Assembly (NCBI RefSeq): GCF_027409185.1
Contig: NC_084469.1
Span: 30,184,293 to 30,248,292, forward strand
Direction of reading: 5' to 3'
From: Cynocephalus volans
Taxonomy: Eukaryota; Chordata; Mammalia; Dermoptera; Cynocephalidae
Length of the DNA stretch: 64,000 bases
Shown: positions 50,088-62,757 of the stretch, piece by piece
Numbering within the stretch: position 1 is the first letter of the stretch
Layout of the letters: every line of letters starts with the position of its first letter
The notes under the pieces: generated by a model
What the model was told of the DNA's origin: nothing
Database searches by the model: none
Seen by the model: only the letters and a program-made list of their open reading frames with translations
Position numbers and translations under genes: made by a program

Positions 50088-52237
50088 ATAGAATTCACAG
50101 AAAATATGGTCATTTACAAAGAAATCCCAGAGTATCTCTAGGTATGCTAAGAGTCTTCAGCAGTATGGTTGGTTATGTCACAATTAAATTACCAATACTG
50201 TTCTTATATATTAGTAACAATAAGTAAGAAACTATAATTTCAAAAAAGACTCATATTTTAAGAAACTTGAAGTAATACAAACAACAGGTTCACTACTGGA
50301 TTAAAAAAATTGCAAAATTTTACTGAATGATGTCAAAGAGTATTTACAAAAATAAGTTTCAAGCAACATTAATAGAGACTCAGTATGGTAAAAATGTCAA
50401 TCTTCCTATTAATTAATAAATTCATTACAATCCAAATCAAAATATCATAGATTCCTTTAAACATGGACCTTACTAACCCAATTCAAAAATCCATGTGGAT
50501 GAGCAAAGAGCTATGAAAACCAAAGATAATATGAGGAAAAAGAATAAAAGGACAGAATTGCCCTGTCATGTATGAAAAATATTTACTCTGATAATTCAGA
50601 TAATGGGGTTGTTCTGGCATACAGACTTATAAATGTATCTAGGTAACATACAAGAGACCCTAGAAAGAGATCAAGCATTTTTTAGTAATTTAGTATATAG
50701 CATGGGTTGGTGTAGAAATAGGCAGGGAACCTGCAGAGTGACCTGAAGGGAAACGTGCCCATCTGTGCCCCTGAAGGCCCACTGATTACAGATTTTCTGC
50801 AGACCTTGAATGGCTCTTTAAATATGCTTCAGCCTCTCTAAGTTGTGGTCTGAGAACCCTTATTCCCACCAAGGGACCTGCCGGGAGACTTGCCTGTCTG
50901 TTTCATCAGAGACAGGTGTGCAGACATCAGTGTCAACAGTGGACTTTGAAGCAACCGTATGACTCAGTTCCAGCCCTATGGTGCAGGGACAGTGTGGAAG
51001 CAACCCTATGACTCAGTTCAGCTGTGGTCCGGGTCCAGTGCTGCCTGCCAAGGGACCCACCTGGTGGCCTAGTAGGAGCCCTCCTGTGGACCTGAAGAAA
51101 GTTACAGCCATCTGTGTACCTGGTGACAGACTCACTGTCTGTTGACCCTCTTCCCTGTACCAGCCCTATTGATCAAGATGTGGGAGGCAGTGCGGCACAC
51201 CCAGGGACCAGAGTTGATCCACATCCGCTTAAGCCCATTGTCACAGGCTCTGCAATTGTGAACCTGACTGTGGAGTCAACAGCAGCCACATGAACCAGCT
51301 TCTACCCTACCCAACTGCAATCTCAGGGGCAATCTCATCAGCGCAAGGACCCAAGAGAAGAAGGCTTTTATCTGTCAAACCCAGTCTGTAAAGACTGGAC
51401 GTGTTGTTTACTAGTATAAAAAGGTCAAAAGATAACAAGGGTTAGCAAGATACAGAAGCGGACTCTTGTATACTGTTGGTGGGAACATATATTGGGAGAA
51501 TCCTTATGAAAAACATTATTGAGGTTTCTGAAAAAAATGAAAATAGAAGTAGTCTATGATACAGCAATCCCAATTATGACTTTGTTATACAGGAAATAAA
51601 ATCAGAATCTCAAAGAGATATCAGCATCCTCAGGTTCGTTGCAGTATTATTCTCAATAGCCAAGATATGAAATCAACCTAAGTGTCTCCATGGATAAATG
51701 GATACTGAAAATGTGGAATACATACACAATAGAATGTCATTCAGCCATAAAAGAATGAAATCCTGCCATTTGTGACATGAATAAACCTATAGTATATAAT
51801 CCTACGTGAACTATGCCAACACAGAGAGACAAATACTGCATGATCTCACTTACACGTGTTATCTAAAACATTGCAGCTCATAGAAGCAGAGAGTAGAAGG
51901 TGGTTGCCAGGGGCTGGAGAGTGGGGAAAAGAAGAGATGCTGGTCAAAGGGTACAAACTTTCAGTTATACTATGAATAACTTCTGGGGATGTAATGTGCA
52001 GCATGATGTCTATATTTAATAATACTGTATCGTTCTCTTGATGTTTGATAAGAGAGCAGATTTCAAGTGTTTTCACCACAAACACACTCATACACACAAA
52101 TGGTAACTGTGGGTGGTAATGGATAGGTTTGTTAGTCTTTATACAATATATACGCATACCCAATCTTTACACTGTGCACATTGAATATGTGCAATTTTTA
52201 TTTGTCGATTATATATTTTATAATAAAAAATAAAACA
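50088..52237 (+). mobile_element. Interrupted L1M element, unit 3
   Basis: Same structure as in units 1 and 2, including the block at about 50707-51409. Two or three small differences from unit 2 cluster at about 51898-52156, unlike the near-identity on either side. Confidence 0.75.
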
Positions 52238-52970
52238 TTCCCATTAAAAAGAATTGTGCAGAGGACAGTTGGGCTGAGCATCTAGTAAAGAGTGATTTGG
52301 TAATTGGACACCCCATCCACATCTTAAAAAAATAGAGAAAAATAATTTCTAAAAGATTAATTGTTAAAAGCATAACCTCACACACTTTAGAATAGATTAT
52401 GTTTATACTATCAGATTCAGAACTGATTTCTTAAACCAGGCAGAAAGTGCCAAAACATAAGAGAATGTATTGTAAAATTTAACTAATTTAAATTTAAAAC
52501 ATTTGTGTCAAAAAGACTTCATAAAGAAAAGAGAAAGATAGTTCATGGCCTGGAAGAGGAATCTGCTGCACTAATACGCAATAAAAAAATAATCCAAATA
52601 ACAACAAATAAAAAATAATAAACAAAAAAATGATAATAAATAACAAATGATAATAAAAACACCAAAAGTGCCATAGGAAATAGTAGGCGACAGGCTTGAA
52701 TAGGCAAGTCATAGAAGAGGAAACCGGTATGGACTGTATCTCCCAAAACGATGTTCAAATAAGTTTAAACAAAATTAAATTTCACATCGTTCATCTCAAA
52801 TTAAGTGTAAAGTCTGACAATATCAAGTTTGGGAAGAAATGAACAAATTAGTTCATTGGGAAGAAATAAAAAATGAGTTAATTAAATTAGTTAGGTAATT
52901 GAAAATCACCATTTGGAAAACTATTTTTTCCTTTTAAGTGAAGCTGTGAAGGCTTACATGTTTAGCTGAC

Positions 52971-53372
52971 TGTATCAGTCCGTTTGTGTGGCTTATAAGA
53001 ATATACATGGAACTGAGTGATTTATATAGAAAAAGCAATTTATTTCTTAACAGTTTCTGAGGCTGGGAAGTCCAAAGTCCCAGGAACGCATCAGGTGAGA
53101 GTCTTGGTCATGGCTTTACAGCAAAACAGGGGTCACACATGCAGAAAATGGTGGAGCAGAGAGAGACACTAACCTCATTCGCTCTCCTTTAAAGCCTTCC
53201 AAAGCATGCCCATGACCATCATTTATAATCCATTCACTAAGGCATTGTCCTACAATCTAATCAACTTTTCAAGGCCCCACCTTTCAGTTACCATAACATG
53301 GTTTCCCACCCTCTTTAACACAGTCACAGAGGGGAGTCAAGTTTTGGGGAGACATTCAATCGAAGGCACTGA
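52971..53372 (-). mobile_element. MaLR-type LTR, unit 3
   Basis: Same LTR. From 53297 onward it carries variants absent from both other copies, marking where unit 3 leaves the near-identical block. Confidence 0.65.
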
Positions 53373-56300
53373 CTCAGTAATTCTACCTGAAGATTAGAAC
53401 TTTGAGAAACTCTGGTACATGTGTCCAAGCAGACATTCCCAGTGATGTACAGTGTCGTACAGAAACCTAAGAAATAGATGAGTAAATTGTGCCATATTCA
53501 TGTTAAAGAGTTGTGTACAACAGGTAAAAAGAATCCATTCTCATGTAGTATTAAAAAATATAATTTTTTAAAAATTATAATAGTTTTTAAAATTATTATT
53601 TATTAATTATAATTATGTATTTATTATTACTATTCATAAATAATTTTTAGAAAAGAAGTTGCCAGAAGATGCACAATATTTACACAGTGTGCCTAAATAT
53701 TAACACATAAAATAATACACACATAATCTAGCAAAAGTATAAAACATAAATAGGAGTACATTACCACTCTACAATAACAGTTATTTCTGGGGTTAAAAAG
53801 AAAAAGTAAGATTTTGAATGAGAAAAGGTAGTTTCAAGTGTATGTTATATTTGATGTTTCAATAAATTTGGAGCAAATTTGATCTAACGTTCTATTTATT
53901 AAATCTAGATGATGAATTTTTAGGTTATTTTCTTTGCCTTTCTGATTTTTAGTAGGATCATTGTAAAAAATCTTAATTTAACAAAAACATTTCAAAGCTT
54001 AGTGTTAGCGGGGTTCAGAGTGTGGCCATGAATTTGTGTGGCTAAAATCCAGGTTTCACTGAAGGAAGGAGATAGAGCTGCTTGTGAAGAGATTGAGAGT
54101 AAGTAAAAGTGAATTTTCACTGGGAAGAGGGAGCCAGGGGCCATATAACACGCGAAGAGAGAAAGATGATATAGATTAAAAGATTCACGTTTTACTTGCA
54201 TCTACTTCATATTTTTCTTCATCCTAAGTGGATGCAGGTGGGAATTGTCTTTAACACTGTTTGCTAATGTCATTTAATTGCCCAGTGCTACTCCCCTGAG
54301 CTCGTTCATTACATGTACATCTGCCCTTTGACTCAGTGGGGATCTCGACCCTCTTAACCTATATTGCATGCAGATAGCCTGCCCCATTCTAGACAGTTCA
54401 CAATGCTCAGTTCCCTATGAACGCTCACATTCTTCAGCAAACCATCATCTCTCCATTATCCATGGAAGTCCATCAAATTCTTTGCCACTTTCCGCAAGCT
54501 AACCACAGTCCCCTACATCAAAACTCCCAGAGGCCCAGTGTCACTTTGCTCTTCACTGAGAAACTTCAACTGAAAAGGAATATTTCCTCCATATTCTCCC
54601 CGATCACTATATCCATGTACCTGCTTCCTCCTGCTCTTTGTCTCTCAAGACCCAGAAGGAAAGTGGACCTGCACCCAGTGTGCACTCAGCCTTGTTCTGT
54701 CTCCTCAGCTATATTGCTCCATCGACTCCCTCAGCTGCAGTGGTTTCTCTCTCCAGTATCTACCCCAGCATCAGCGCTTTCCCATTAGCTAACGAGCACA
54801 TTACAGCCTTTCAGTCATTTGATGAGTGTTTTTCCATCTTATGACCCCTTCCAATGACCACCCCATTTAATATCTTTGTTCTTCTGTTCTCAGCCAGGCT
54901 TCTTTATAGAAACAAATGGCTGAACCCAAAATTATGTTTATTATATGTAAATGAATGTGTCTATCTTTTTAAAATCCCTCACTGTTTACCCATCACCTAA
55001 TGGATGAAGTCCAAGTTCCTTTTCATGGGGAAAACCTCCAGGACAGAGAGTTCAGACAGTGAAAGGGAACCTCAGGCAAAAATATATATATACGTGTTTG
55101 TCAGAAGCTGAGGGTACAGTACAGCCAGGGGTAGGAAGAAATTTGCCTGGAGAGAAGTTTGGGTTTATGTTGTGGAGGATTTTGATCCAATGCAAGGACT
55201 TTATCGTTTCTTCATCAGGCACTGAGAATTAGTGTGGTGGCTGTGTGTTACACTAACCCTTTGTGGTAATAGATATATGCAACCTTTTGTGTAATGTAAA
55301 CCTAGATATTTGGTCACACATTAAATCAGTGATGAACAAGGCAATATTTTGAATGACAATGTGGTGCAAGGAGACTACAAGGTGACAAAATAAAAAAGAG
55401 TTAATGAACATAAGAAAAGTAGCATCAGAGAAGGAGAAGTTGTTTGTATAATCAAAGAGGGAACTAGAGGAGACAGGTTTCTGTGCAAGGGGCTGAAGGA
55501 TAGAGATCCGTTGTGTCGGATATCAGAAGGTTACCAGGGGAAAGACAGTTTCTGTTGAAATCCTGGAGGAAAAGATAAGAAGACCCTTTCACTCCCAGGG
55601 AAAGGAGCCAGGAGTTGCATCAACATGAATGCAAGAGGCATAGGAAGCCCACCTGCTCACTACAAAAGTCTTCCTGGGAAGTGTTTCTGCTCTGAGATAC
55701 TTGTCACACGAGTGTGATGGTGCTGATATAGTTTTTCGTGGACAGAAGATGCCAAATATTCTCCTTGGCCTCAGGGGCAGCAGGCAGAAGACACATCTCC
55801 TGAGTGCTTTGAGACTCCCTGATGGTCCATCACTGCTTTCACAATGAGAAAATATAATTTTCTTTCTTTCCTTTGTTTTTGGCCTATGGCTGGTATGGGG
55901 ATATGAACTCTTGCCTTTGGTGTCATCAACACCGCACTCGAACCGAGAGAGCTAATCTGCCAGGCTGAAATAACATAATTTTCTGAAGGGGCCTGTTACC
56001 ATGACCTTTGATTGTGCATTTTAAGAAGAGATCTCTCTCTGTCTGTCTCTTTGTCTCTTTTCTCTCTCTCTGACTTTTTCTCATAGAACCTTGAGAACTT
56101 GGGTACTGCAGTCCGGCCAATGTTTGTGTCCTAGTTTTGCCACTAATTATCTGTGTCACTTTAGGCAATTCAATTCACCATTGTTTCATCTGATAAAGTG
56201 ACATAATAATCTACTTACCTCTTGGGGTTTTGTGAGGGTCGGAGGAGACAATGTGTAGTGCAGTTGCTGGCTATCTACCCCTTGATTTTGCTGCCATAAA

Positions 56301-59300
56301 GACTTTCTTCTAATGTCTAAGCCCGACGTCTGGTGTCAGTTCAGATGCTGTCAAACAGGGTCCTGGCCCTGTGGCCTTCATTCCTCTTCCACAACTGCAA
56401 AGTTTACAGCCAGCTGGTCTAAGCTTCTGCTAGCATTCATTTTTGTGGGCAGGGATGCTGGAGAGTGGGTTCCTGTTCTTCTATTCCTGAGGCAGAGATG
56501 AGACAGCATTGAAATGATTTGGAAAGAGGACTCCCTGAGTTTCCCAAATGTGGAGCAGAAGTGGGTGAAGGAGGTGTCCTGCATGAAGCTTGGAGATGAG
56601 GAGTCTAGTTTCCTCCTTGAGGGAAACAAGGTGATTAACAGAACTGAGAAAATATGAAACCTTTCACCAGTTTATAAAGTGTCTTCTAACATGACTCCCT
56701 CAGGTCTTCATTCAAGCCAACATCAGAGTAATCATTGAAATACAACACACTCCTTCAGCTCTGTCCTGAGGGGACAGCTGGCTGTCAGGGGTAATGTGTC
56801 CCATAGTAATTTTCCAGAAGAAAGATTGAGTGAGAGTTCCCTGGAGAGTGTGTCTCTAGGGTCCAAGCTCTGGGCTGCCTTATTGCAGCATCTGAGTTAG
56901 AACCTGGGCCCCTCTCCTCTGCTGTTCAGCACAGACTTGCAACTGCCCCTTGGAACATGGAAGGCGATGGTACAATGAAGCTCCTGATCTTTCTTCAACA
57001 CCACACTGAAGCCATTCAGGTGCTCAGTGTGGCAGAGAAGAAGAATTATATTTCCTTTTTTCTGTAGGATTTGACTGGAAGAGAATTAGGGTGGGATTTA
57101 TATTTTCCTCTATCTGGCATGCTCATAGTTGGTCTCCTAATATTTTAGAGTCTTAAGAATGAAAAAGGTGTTGGTGTTCTCTAGTCCACTTTATGTGTGT
57201 GTCACTTTTATAATAGCTGTGATTAGTGATCTTAATTCTATGATTTAGCATCTCCTGTGGCAGGGAGGTCACTGTGATGATGAAGACTATGAGGTCTGGG
57301 TAGGTGAGTCCTGGATCTGCCACTTACTGGCTGTCTCTGACCTTGAGCAGTTATTTAACTTACTCATTTGCAGAGTAGGAACAGTAATGATACTAATAGC
57401 AACAGCAACATCTGCATAAAGTTATGACAATTCAGTGAATTAGTATCCAAAAAGTCCTTAAAACTAAAGCTGGCACATCGCACGTAGTAAAGGTTAACTG
57501 CTATTCTTCTAACAATCACACTAGTCATGCAATTGTTCGACAGCTATGAAAAATCTTTTTCAGACTCTGCACATGGCAGATGTTGACATCACTTTTGTTG
57601 AATTACATTTTCCTCTAGACATGTTTCAGGTGACACCACCCTTATTTGCTCTGTTCCTAATTGCCCTGTGTTCATATCATGCTCCAGCATCAAGGATGTG
57701 GATTTCCCAGACATAGATAAAATGATATCCCAGGAGGAATATTTTCTTCCTCGTAATCACATTTTGCCTTGGTGTCCATCTCTGAATCTCTTAGTACTTC
57801 CATGTTTTATTTTCTGGGTACCCATTTGGGGCAAGATGTTGTGGAATGACGTAGAAGAGTTCAGTCAGACAAGGAGGCTTTAACCCTCAAATATTTGCAC
57901 ATATTTCCTCTGGACAATGACTACAGCTTTCACTGGCTTATGAAAGGAATCTTGACCATCCGCTTTTCTGTCAAATTGAAAAACCTCTGGAGTATTTCTT
58001 TGGATGAGAGAGGCTAAATGTCATTGTCCATTGGCAATTGCAGGCTTGGTTAACCCCCTTTTCATTGAATGATTTTTGGGAAACAGGAATGACCTTTGAA
58101 ATATATTTGCAGAATAAGGGTACAGGAGCAATACCTTAGGAGACAACTTAACTTAAAATCAGTTTAAGAAAGGGAACGAAAAAGTTCTGAAGTAATTGTT
58201 TTTATGTACTTAATACAATAAAAAGAAGACATAGTGTACAACTGAAAGAAATTGAGATGAAAACGAAATTGTCTTGAAAATAGCAGGCAGAATGAATGAG
58301 GAGCTGAAAAATGATCTCGGTTCTCAATTTAGCCCCCTCTGACAATTCAGAAAATAAATCAGTAACATGTTGGACAGAATTCAGATGTCCTTCTGGAAGG
58401 AAGATTAAAAGGAGAAACAGTTTAAAACAATAATATAAGAGAAATGTTGAGGATGCAGAGAATGTGGAACTCTTTCTAAAGGATATTAGTCATTCCACAG
58501 AAAGAAACTAGAACAGATAGGACAAGGCAACTGTTAGAGTTACAATAACAAGTCATATTACAGTGAGTCAAAAACTTGAGTTCAGATTGAAATCCTCACT
58601 TACTCTGGAGAATGTTAATGAAAATATTCTTACATGTATCTTATTGATAGCTTTGTATTTTAGTGACAGGAATATTTCTTCAGAATAGAAATTTAAGTGC
58701 CAGAGAATAATAGATAACCTAAAAAGGAACAGAAGTTCAAATTAGCTTCGGATTTCTCCTGACCCCAGTTCAAGAAAACTATCAGACTTCTAAGAGGAAA
58801 ATGTTATAACTCATAATTCTATACTAAGGTTATATTTTTTGGACATATGTTTACAAAATTAAGTGAAAATACTGGAAATAATTTTTACAATAGCATTTTC
58901 TGGCAGAAATTTAAATATTGTGAATAACCTATATTGTACAACTCTGAATAATTTAACAAAGACCGTGAGTTTGAAGATTGGGAAGGAATGCAGGAAAGAC
59001 ACTTTCTAATTCTCATGTTACATAAAGAGGACTTAAGTTATTTTTTTTCCTCAATATTATAAGGAGAGAAATAAAGGTTTAAGTAGGTAAATTCTGCTAT
59101 GAATTACTTATCCAGTATAGAATTAAAAAAATGAAGTGGAAGTCACTGTATCAAATCATACAACTGATCTACTTGATGTTATAGAAAAAGACACATATTC
59201 TCATATTTTTAGTTTAAAGAAGAAGTCTACTGGAGTCAGATATCTATATTACCTTTAAGTAGAAGCGAAGATGAGTTAAACTCCAAGGCTGTTACAGCTA

Positions 59301-59512
59301 ACCTAGGAAGCAGGTACAGTACTAATTATACTTCTAAAAATCGCAGGTGTAAATTTGAAATTGTTATACAGATAATTCACTAAGTAATAATTGAGAACAT
59401 CACTTTTACATGCCTGAAAGGCTCTTATGAAAATAAAGATTAAATTCCATAGGACAAAAAATGATCTCTGAAATGCAAATGTCCTAAAAAAAAACCCTTT
59501 TTTTCAAGGAGA
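53297..59512. other. Unit 3 right part, diverged, no gene
   Basis: Colinear with 14600-21059 and 33947-40410 but with frequent substitutions and small indels. It contains the SINE (55864-55970), the site of the lost AC repeat (about 56016) and two MIRs (56128-56265 and 57285-57515). Open frames shared with the other units are altered or shortened here, arguing against coding function. Confidence 0.65.
55864..55970 (-). mobile_element. tRNA-Ile-like SINE, unit 3
   Basis: Same insertion site, with several substitutions in body and tail (for example GAGAGAGCTAATC for GAGTGAGCTAATC). This fits the greater divergence of unit 3's right part. Confidence 0.8.
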
Positions 59513-61590
59513 TTTATTTATTTATTTATTTAAACATAATTGTACATATGCGAGGGTTATAGCATTGAATATCAATACCTGTGTGCAATATGTGATGCTC
59601 AAATCAGGATAATTAGTATATTCAACTTTACACAACATAGTTATTTTTTGTGGCCCTTTTCCAGTCTCTCACTAACACCCCTCCTGCTCCCCTTTCCCAC
59701 CTGTAGTAGTCTCAGTCCTGTTCTCTCCTTTTGAAAGTTCAGTGAATTACTGTGATTGTAGTATGTTTCTTTCTTTCTATAGTTATTTATTTATTTATTA
59801 GTCCTCACTAATAAGTGAGGACATGCAGTATTTCTCTTCCTGTGCCTAGCTTATTTCACTTAACATAAATTTCCCTAAACTCATCCATGTTGCTGTGAAT
59901 AGCAGAATTTCATTATTTTTTATGGCTGAGTAGTATTCCATTGTGTATGTATACCACATTTTCCTTATCCAGTTGTCTCTTGATGGACATTGAGGTTGGT
60001 TCAAACTCTTGGCTATCATAAATAGAGCTGCAATAAACATGGGAGTGCAGGTAACCCTTCAACTTGATGATTTCCATTCCTTTGGGTATATACCTATACC
60101 TAGCAGTGGGTTGCTATATCGTACGGTAGTTCTATCTGTAGTTGTTTATGGAAACTCCATACTGTTTTCCATAATGGCTGCACTAATTTACAATCCCACC
60201 AACAGTGTAGAAGGGTTAGTTCCCCTATCTCTACATCTTTGTCAGCACTTGTAATTCTCTTTTTGATACCTGCCAGTCTAACGTGGGTGAGACGATATCT
60301 CACTGTGGTTTTTAATTGCATTTCCCTGATGCTTAGCGATGTTGAGCATTTTTTCATGTGTTTGAGGGCCAATTGTATATCTTCCTCTGAGAAAGGCCTA
60401 TTTAGCTCTTTTTCCCATTTTTCAATTGGGTTACTTGATTTTGTTATAAAGTTGTTTCTGTTCCTTGTATATTCTGGATATTAATCCTTTGTTAGATGCA
60501 TATTTTGCAAATATTTTCTCCCCCTCTGTTGGTTGTCTTTTAACTCTGTTAATTGTTTCTTTTGCTGTGCAGAAGCTGTTTAGTTTGATATAATCCCATT
60601 TGTTTATTTTTCCTTTGGTTGCCCGTGCTTTTGGGGTCATATTCATGAAGTCTGTGCCCAGTCCTATTTCCTGAAGTGTTTCTCCTATGTTTTCTTTAAG
60701 AAGTTTCATTGTTTCAGGGTGTGTATTTAGTTCTTTAATCCATTTTGAGTTGATTTTAGTATATGTTGATAGGTTTGGGCATAGTTTCATTCTCCCACAA
60801 ATGGATATCCAGTTATCCCAGCACCATTTGCTGAAGAGGCAGTGTCTTCCCTAGTGTATAGAATGAGTTTGGGAGAATTGCCTCTTTTTCAGTCTTTTGG
60901 AATAGTTTGTAGAGAATTGGTGTCAATTCCTCTTTGGATGTTTGGTAGAATTCTGCTGTGAATTCATCTGGTCCTGGGCTTTTCTCTGTTGGGAGCCTTC
61001 TGATAACAGCTTCAATCTCCTTTATTGTTATTGGTCTGTTCAGATTTTCTATGTCATCTTGGCTCAGTTTTGGTAGTTTGTGTGTGTCCAGAAATTTCCA
61101 TTTCGTCTAGATTTTCAAATTTGTTGGCATATTGTTGTTCATAGTAGTCTCTAATGATTCCTTGTATTTCCGAGGTATCAGTAGTAATATCACCTTTTTT
61201 ATTTCTAATTTATGTTATTTGGGGCTTCTCTCTTCTTTTTTTAGTTAGCCATGCTAATTTGTCAATTTTACTTATCTTATCAAAAAACCAACTTTTTGAT
61301 TCATTGCCCTTTTGTATCATTTTTTGGATTTCAATTTTCATTAAGGTCTGCTCTGATCTTAATGATTTCTTTCCATCTGCTAATTTTGGGTTTGGAGTGT
61401 TCTTCTTTTCCTACTTCTTTAAGGTGAAGTATTAGTTTGTTCACTTGCCGTCTTTCCATTCTTCTGAAGTAAGCATTTAATGTGATAAATTTCCCCCTTA
61501 ATACTGCTTTTGCAGTATCCCGCAGGTTTTGGTATGATGTATCATTGTTTTCATTAGTTTCAATAAATGTTTTGATTTCCTGTTTAATTT
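59513..61590 (-). mobile_element. L1 with internal deletion, right edge of the array
   Basis: Minus-strand L1 with a TTTA-rich tail. ORF2 pieces at 60431-60790 and 60100-60372 (ending SIREMQLKTTVRYRLTHVRLA before a break) and the C-terminus at 59846-60040 (IRKMWYTYTMEYYSAIKNNE) are in different frames. At about 60857 the sequence jumps from CAGTGTCTTCCCTAGTGTAT to AGAATGAGTTTGGGAGAATT, skipping about 1.25 kb of ORF2 present in the L1 at 21060. The element is cut at about 61591 by a younger L1. Confidence 0.8.
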
Positions 61591-61591
61591 C

Positions 61592-62757
61592 TTTTTATTT
61601 TTTTAAATTTATTTTTATTTTTATTTTTTTTAAATTTTATGTTGTCGATATACATTGTGGCTGATTAATGATCCCCATCACCAAAACCTCCCTCCCACCT
61701 CCCTCCCCACTACCCCCCAACAATGTCCTTTCTGTTTGCTTGTCGTATCAACTTCAAGTAATTGTGGTTGGTATATCTTCTTCCCCCGCACCCCCCGGTT
61801 TTTTTGTATGTGTGTGTGTGTGAATTTATATATTAATTTTCGGCTCCCACCAATAAGTGAGAACATGTGGTATTTCTCTTTCTGTGCCTGACTTGTTTCA
61901 CTTAATATAATTCTCTCAAGGTCCATCCATGTTGCTGCAAATGCCAGTATTTCATTCGTTTTTATAGCTGAGTAGTATTCCATTGTGTAGATGTACCACA
62001 TTTTCCGTATCCACTCATCTGATGATGGACATTTGGGCTGGTTCCAACTCTTGGCTATTGTAAAGAGTGCTGTGATGAACATTGGGGAACAGGTATACCT
62101 TCGACTTGATGATTTCCATTCCTCTGGGTATAGTCCCAACAGTGGGATAGCTGGGTCGTATGGTAGATCTATCTGCAATTGTTTGAGGAAACTCCATACC
62201 GTTTTCCATAGAGGCTGCACCATTTTGCAGTCCCATCAACAATGTATGAGAGTTCCTTTTTCTCCGCAAACTCGCCAGCATTTATCGTTCAGAGTCGTTT
62301 GGATTTTAGCCATCCTAACTGGGGTGAGATGGTATCTCAGTGTGGTTTTGAATTGCATTTCCCGGATGCTGAGTGATGTTGAGTATTTTTTCATATGTCT
62401 GTTGGCCATTTGTATGTCTTCCTTAGGGAAATGCCTACTTAGCTCTTTTGCCCATTTTTTAATTGGGTTGCTTGTTTTCTTCTTGTAAAGTTGTTTGAGT
62501 TCCTTATATATTCTGGATATTAATCCTTTGTCAGATGTATATTTTGCAAATATTTTCTCCCACTCTGTTGGTTGTCTTTTAACTCTTTTAATTGTTTCTT
62601 TTGCTGTGCAGAAGCTTTTTAGTTTGATATAATCCCATTTGTTTATTTTTCCTTTGGTTGCCCGTGCTTTTGGGGTCGTATTCATGAAGTCTGTGTCCAG
62701 TCCTATTTCCTGAAGTGTTTCTCGTATGTTTTCTTTAAGAAGTTTTATTGTAGATCT
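61592..62757 (-). mobile_element. Younger L1, 3' portion
   Basis: Begins with a T-rich tail (61592-61636), then a distinctive 3' UTR (TTGTCGATATACATTGTGGC) with a pyrimidine-rich stretch at about 61690-61720, then the ORF2 C-terminal region. It is clearly better preserved than the other L1s here. Its 3' UTR is not the anthropoid L1PA type and recalls strepsirrhine or colugo L1s, from memory. Confidence 0.85.
61678..62685 (-). pseudogene. L1 ORF2 C-terminal coding remnant
   Basis: Two adjoining minus-strand frames, 62236-62685 ([20 protein letters not shown]) and 61678-62223 ([20 protein letters not shown]), together form the ORF2 C-terminal region that includes the Cys-rich end ([20 protein letters not shown]). 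A frame break lies between about 62223 and 62236, so the protein would be truncated. The second frame runs past the usual ORF2 end into 3' UTR sequence. It lacks the endonuclease and most of the reverse transcriptase. Not functional. Confidence 0.8.

Larger units (their letters stand above)
33947..53296 (+). repeat. Recent 19.35-kb tandem duplication, second copy
   Basis: Direct, head-to-tail second copy with no spacer. It contains the right part of unit 2 and the left part of unit 3, including OR copy 3. Beyond 53297 the sequence diverges clearly from both other copies. Confidence 0.9.
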
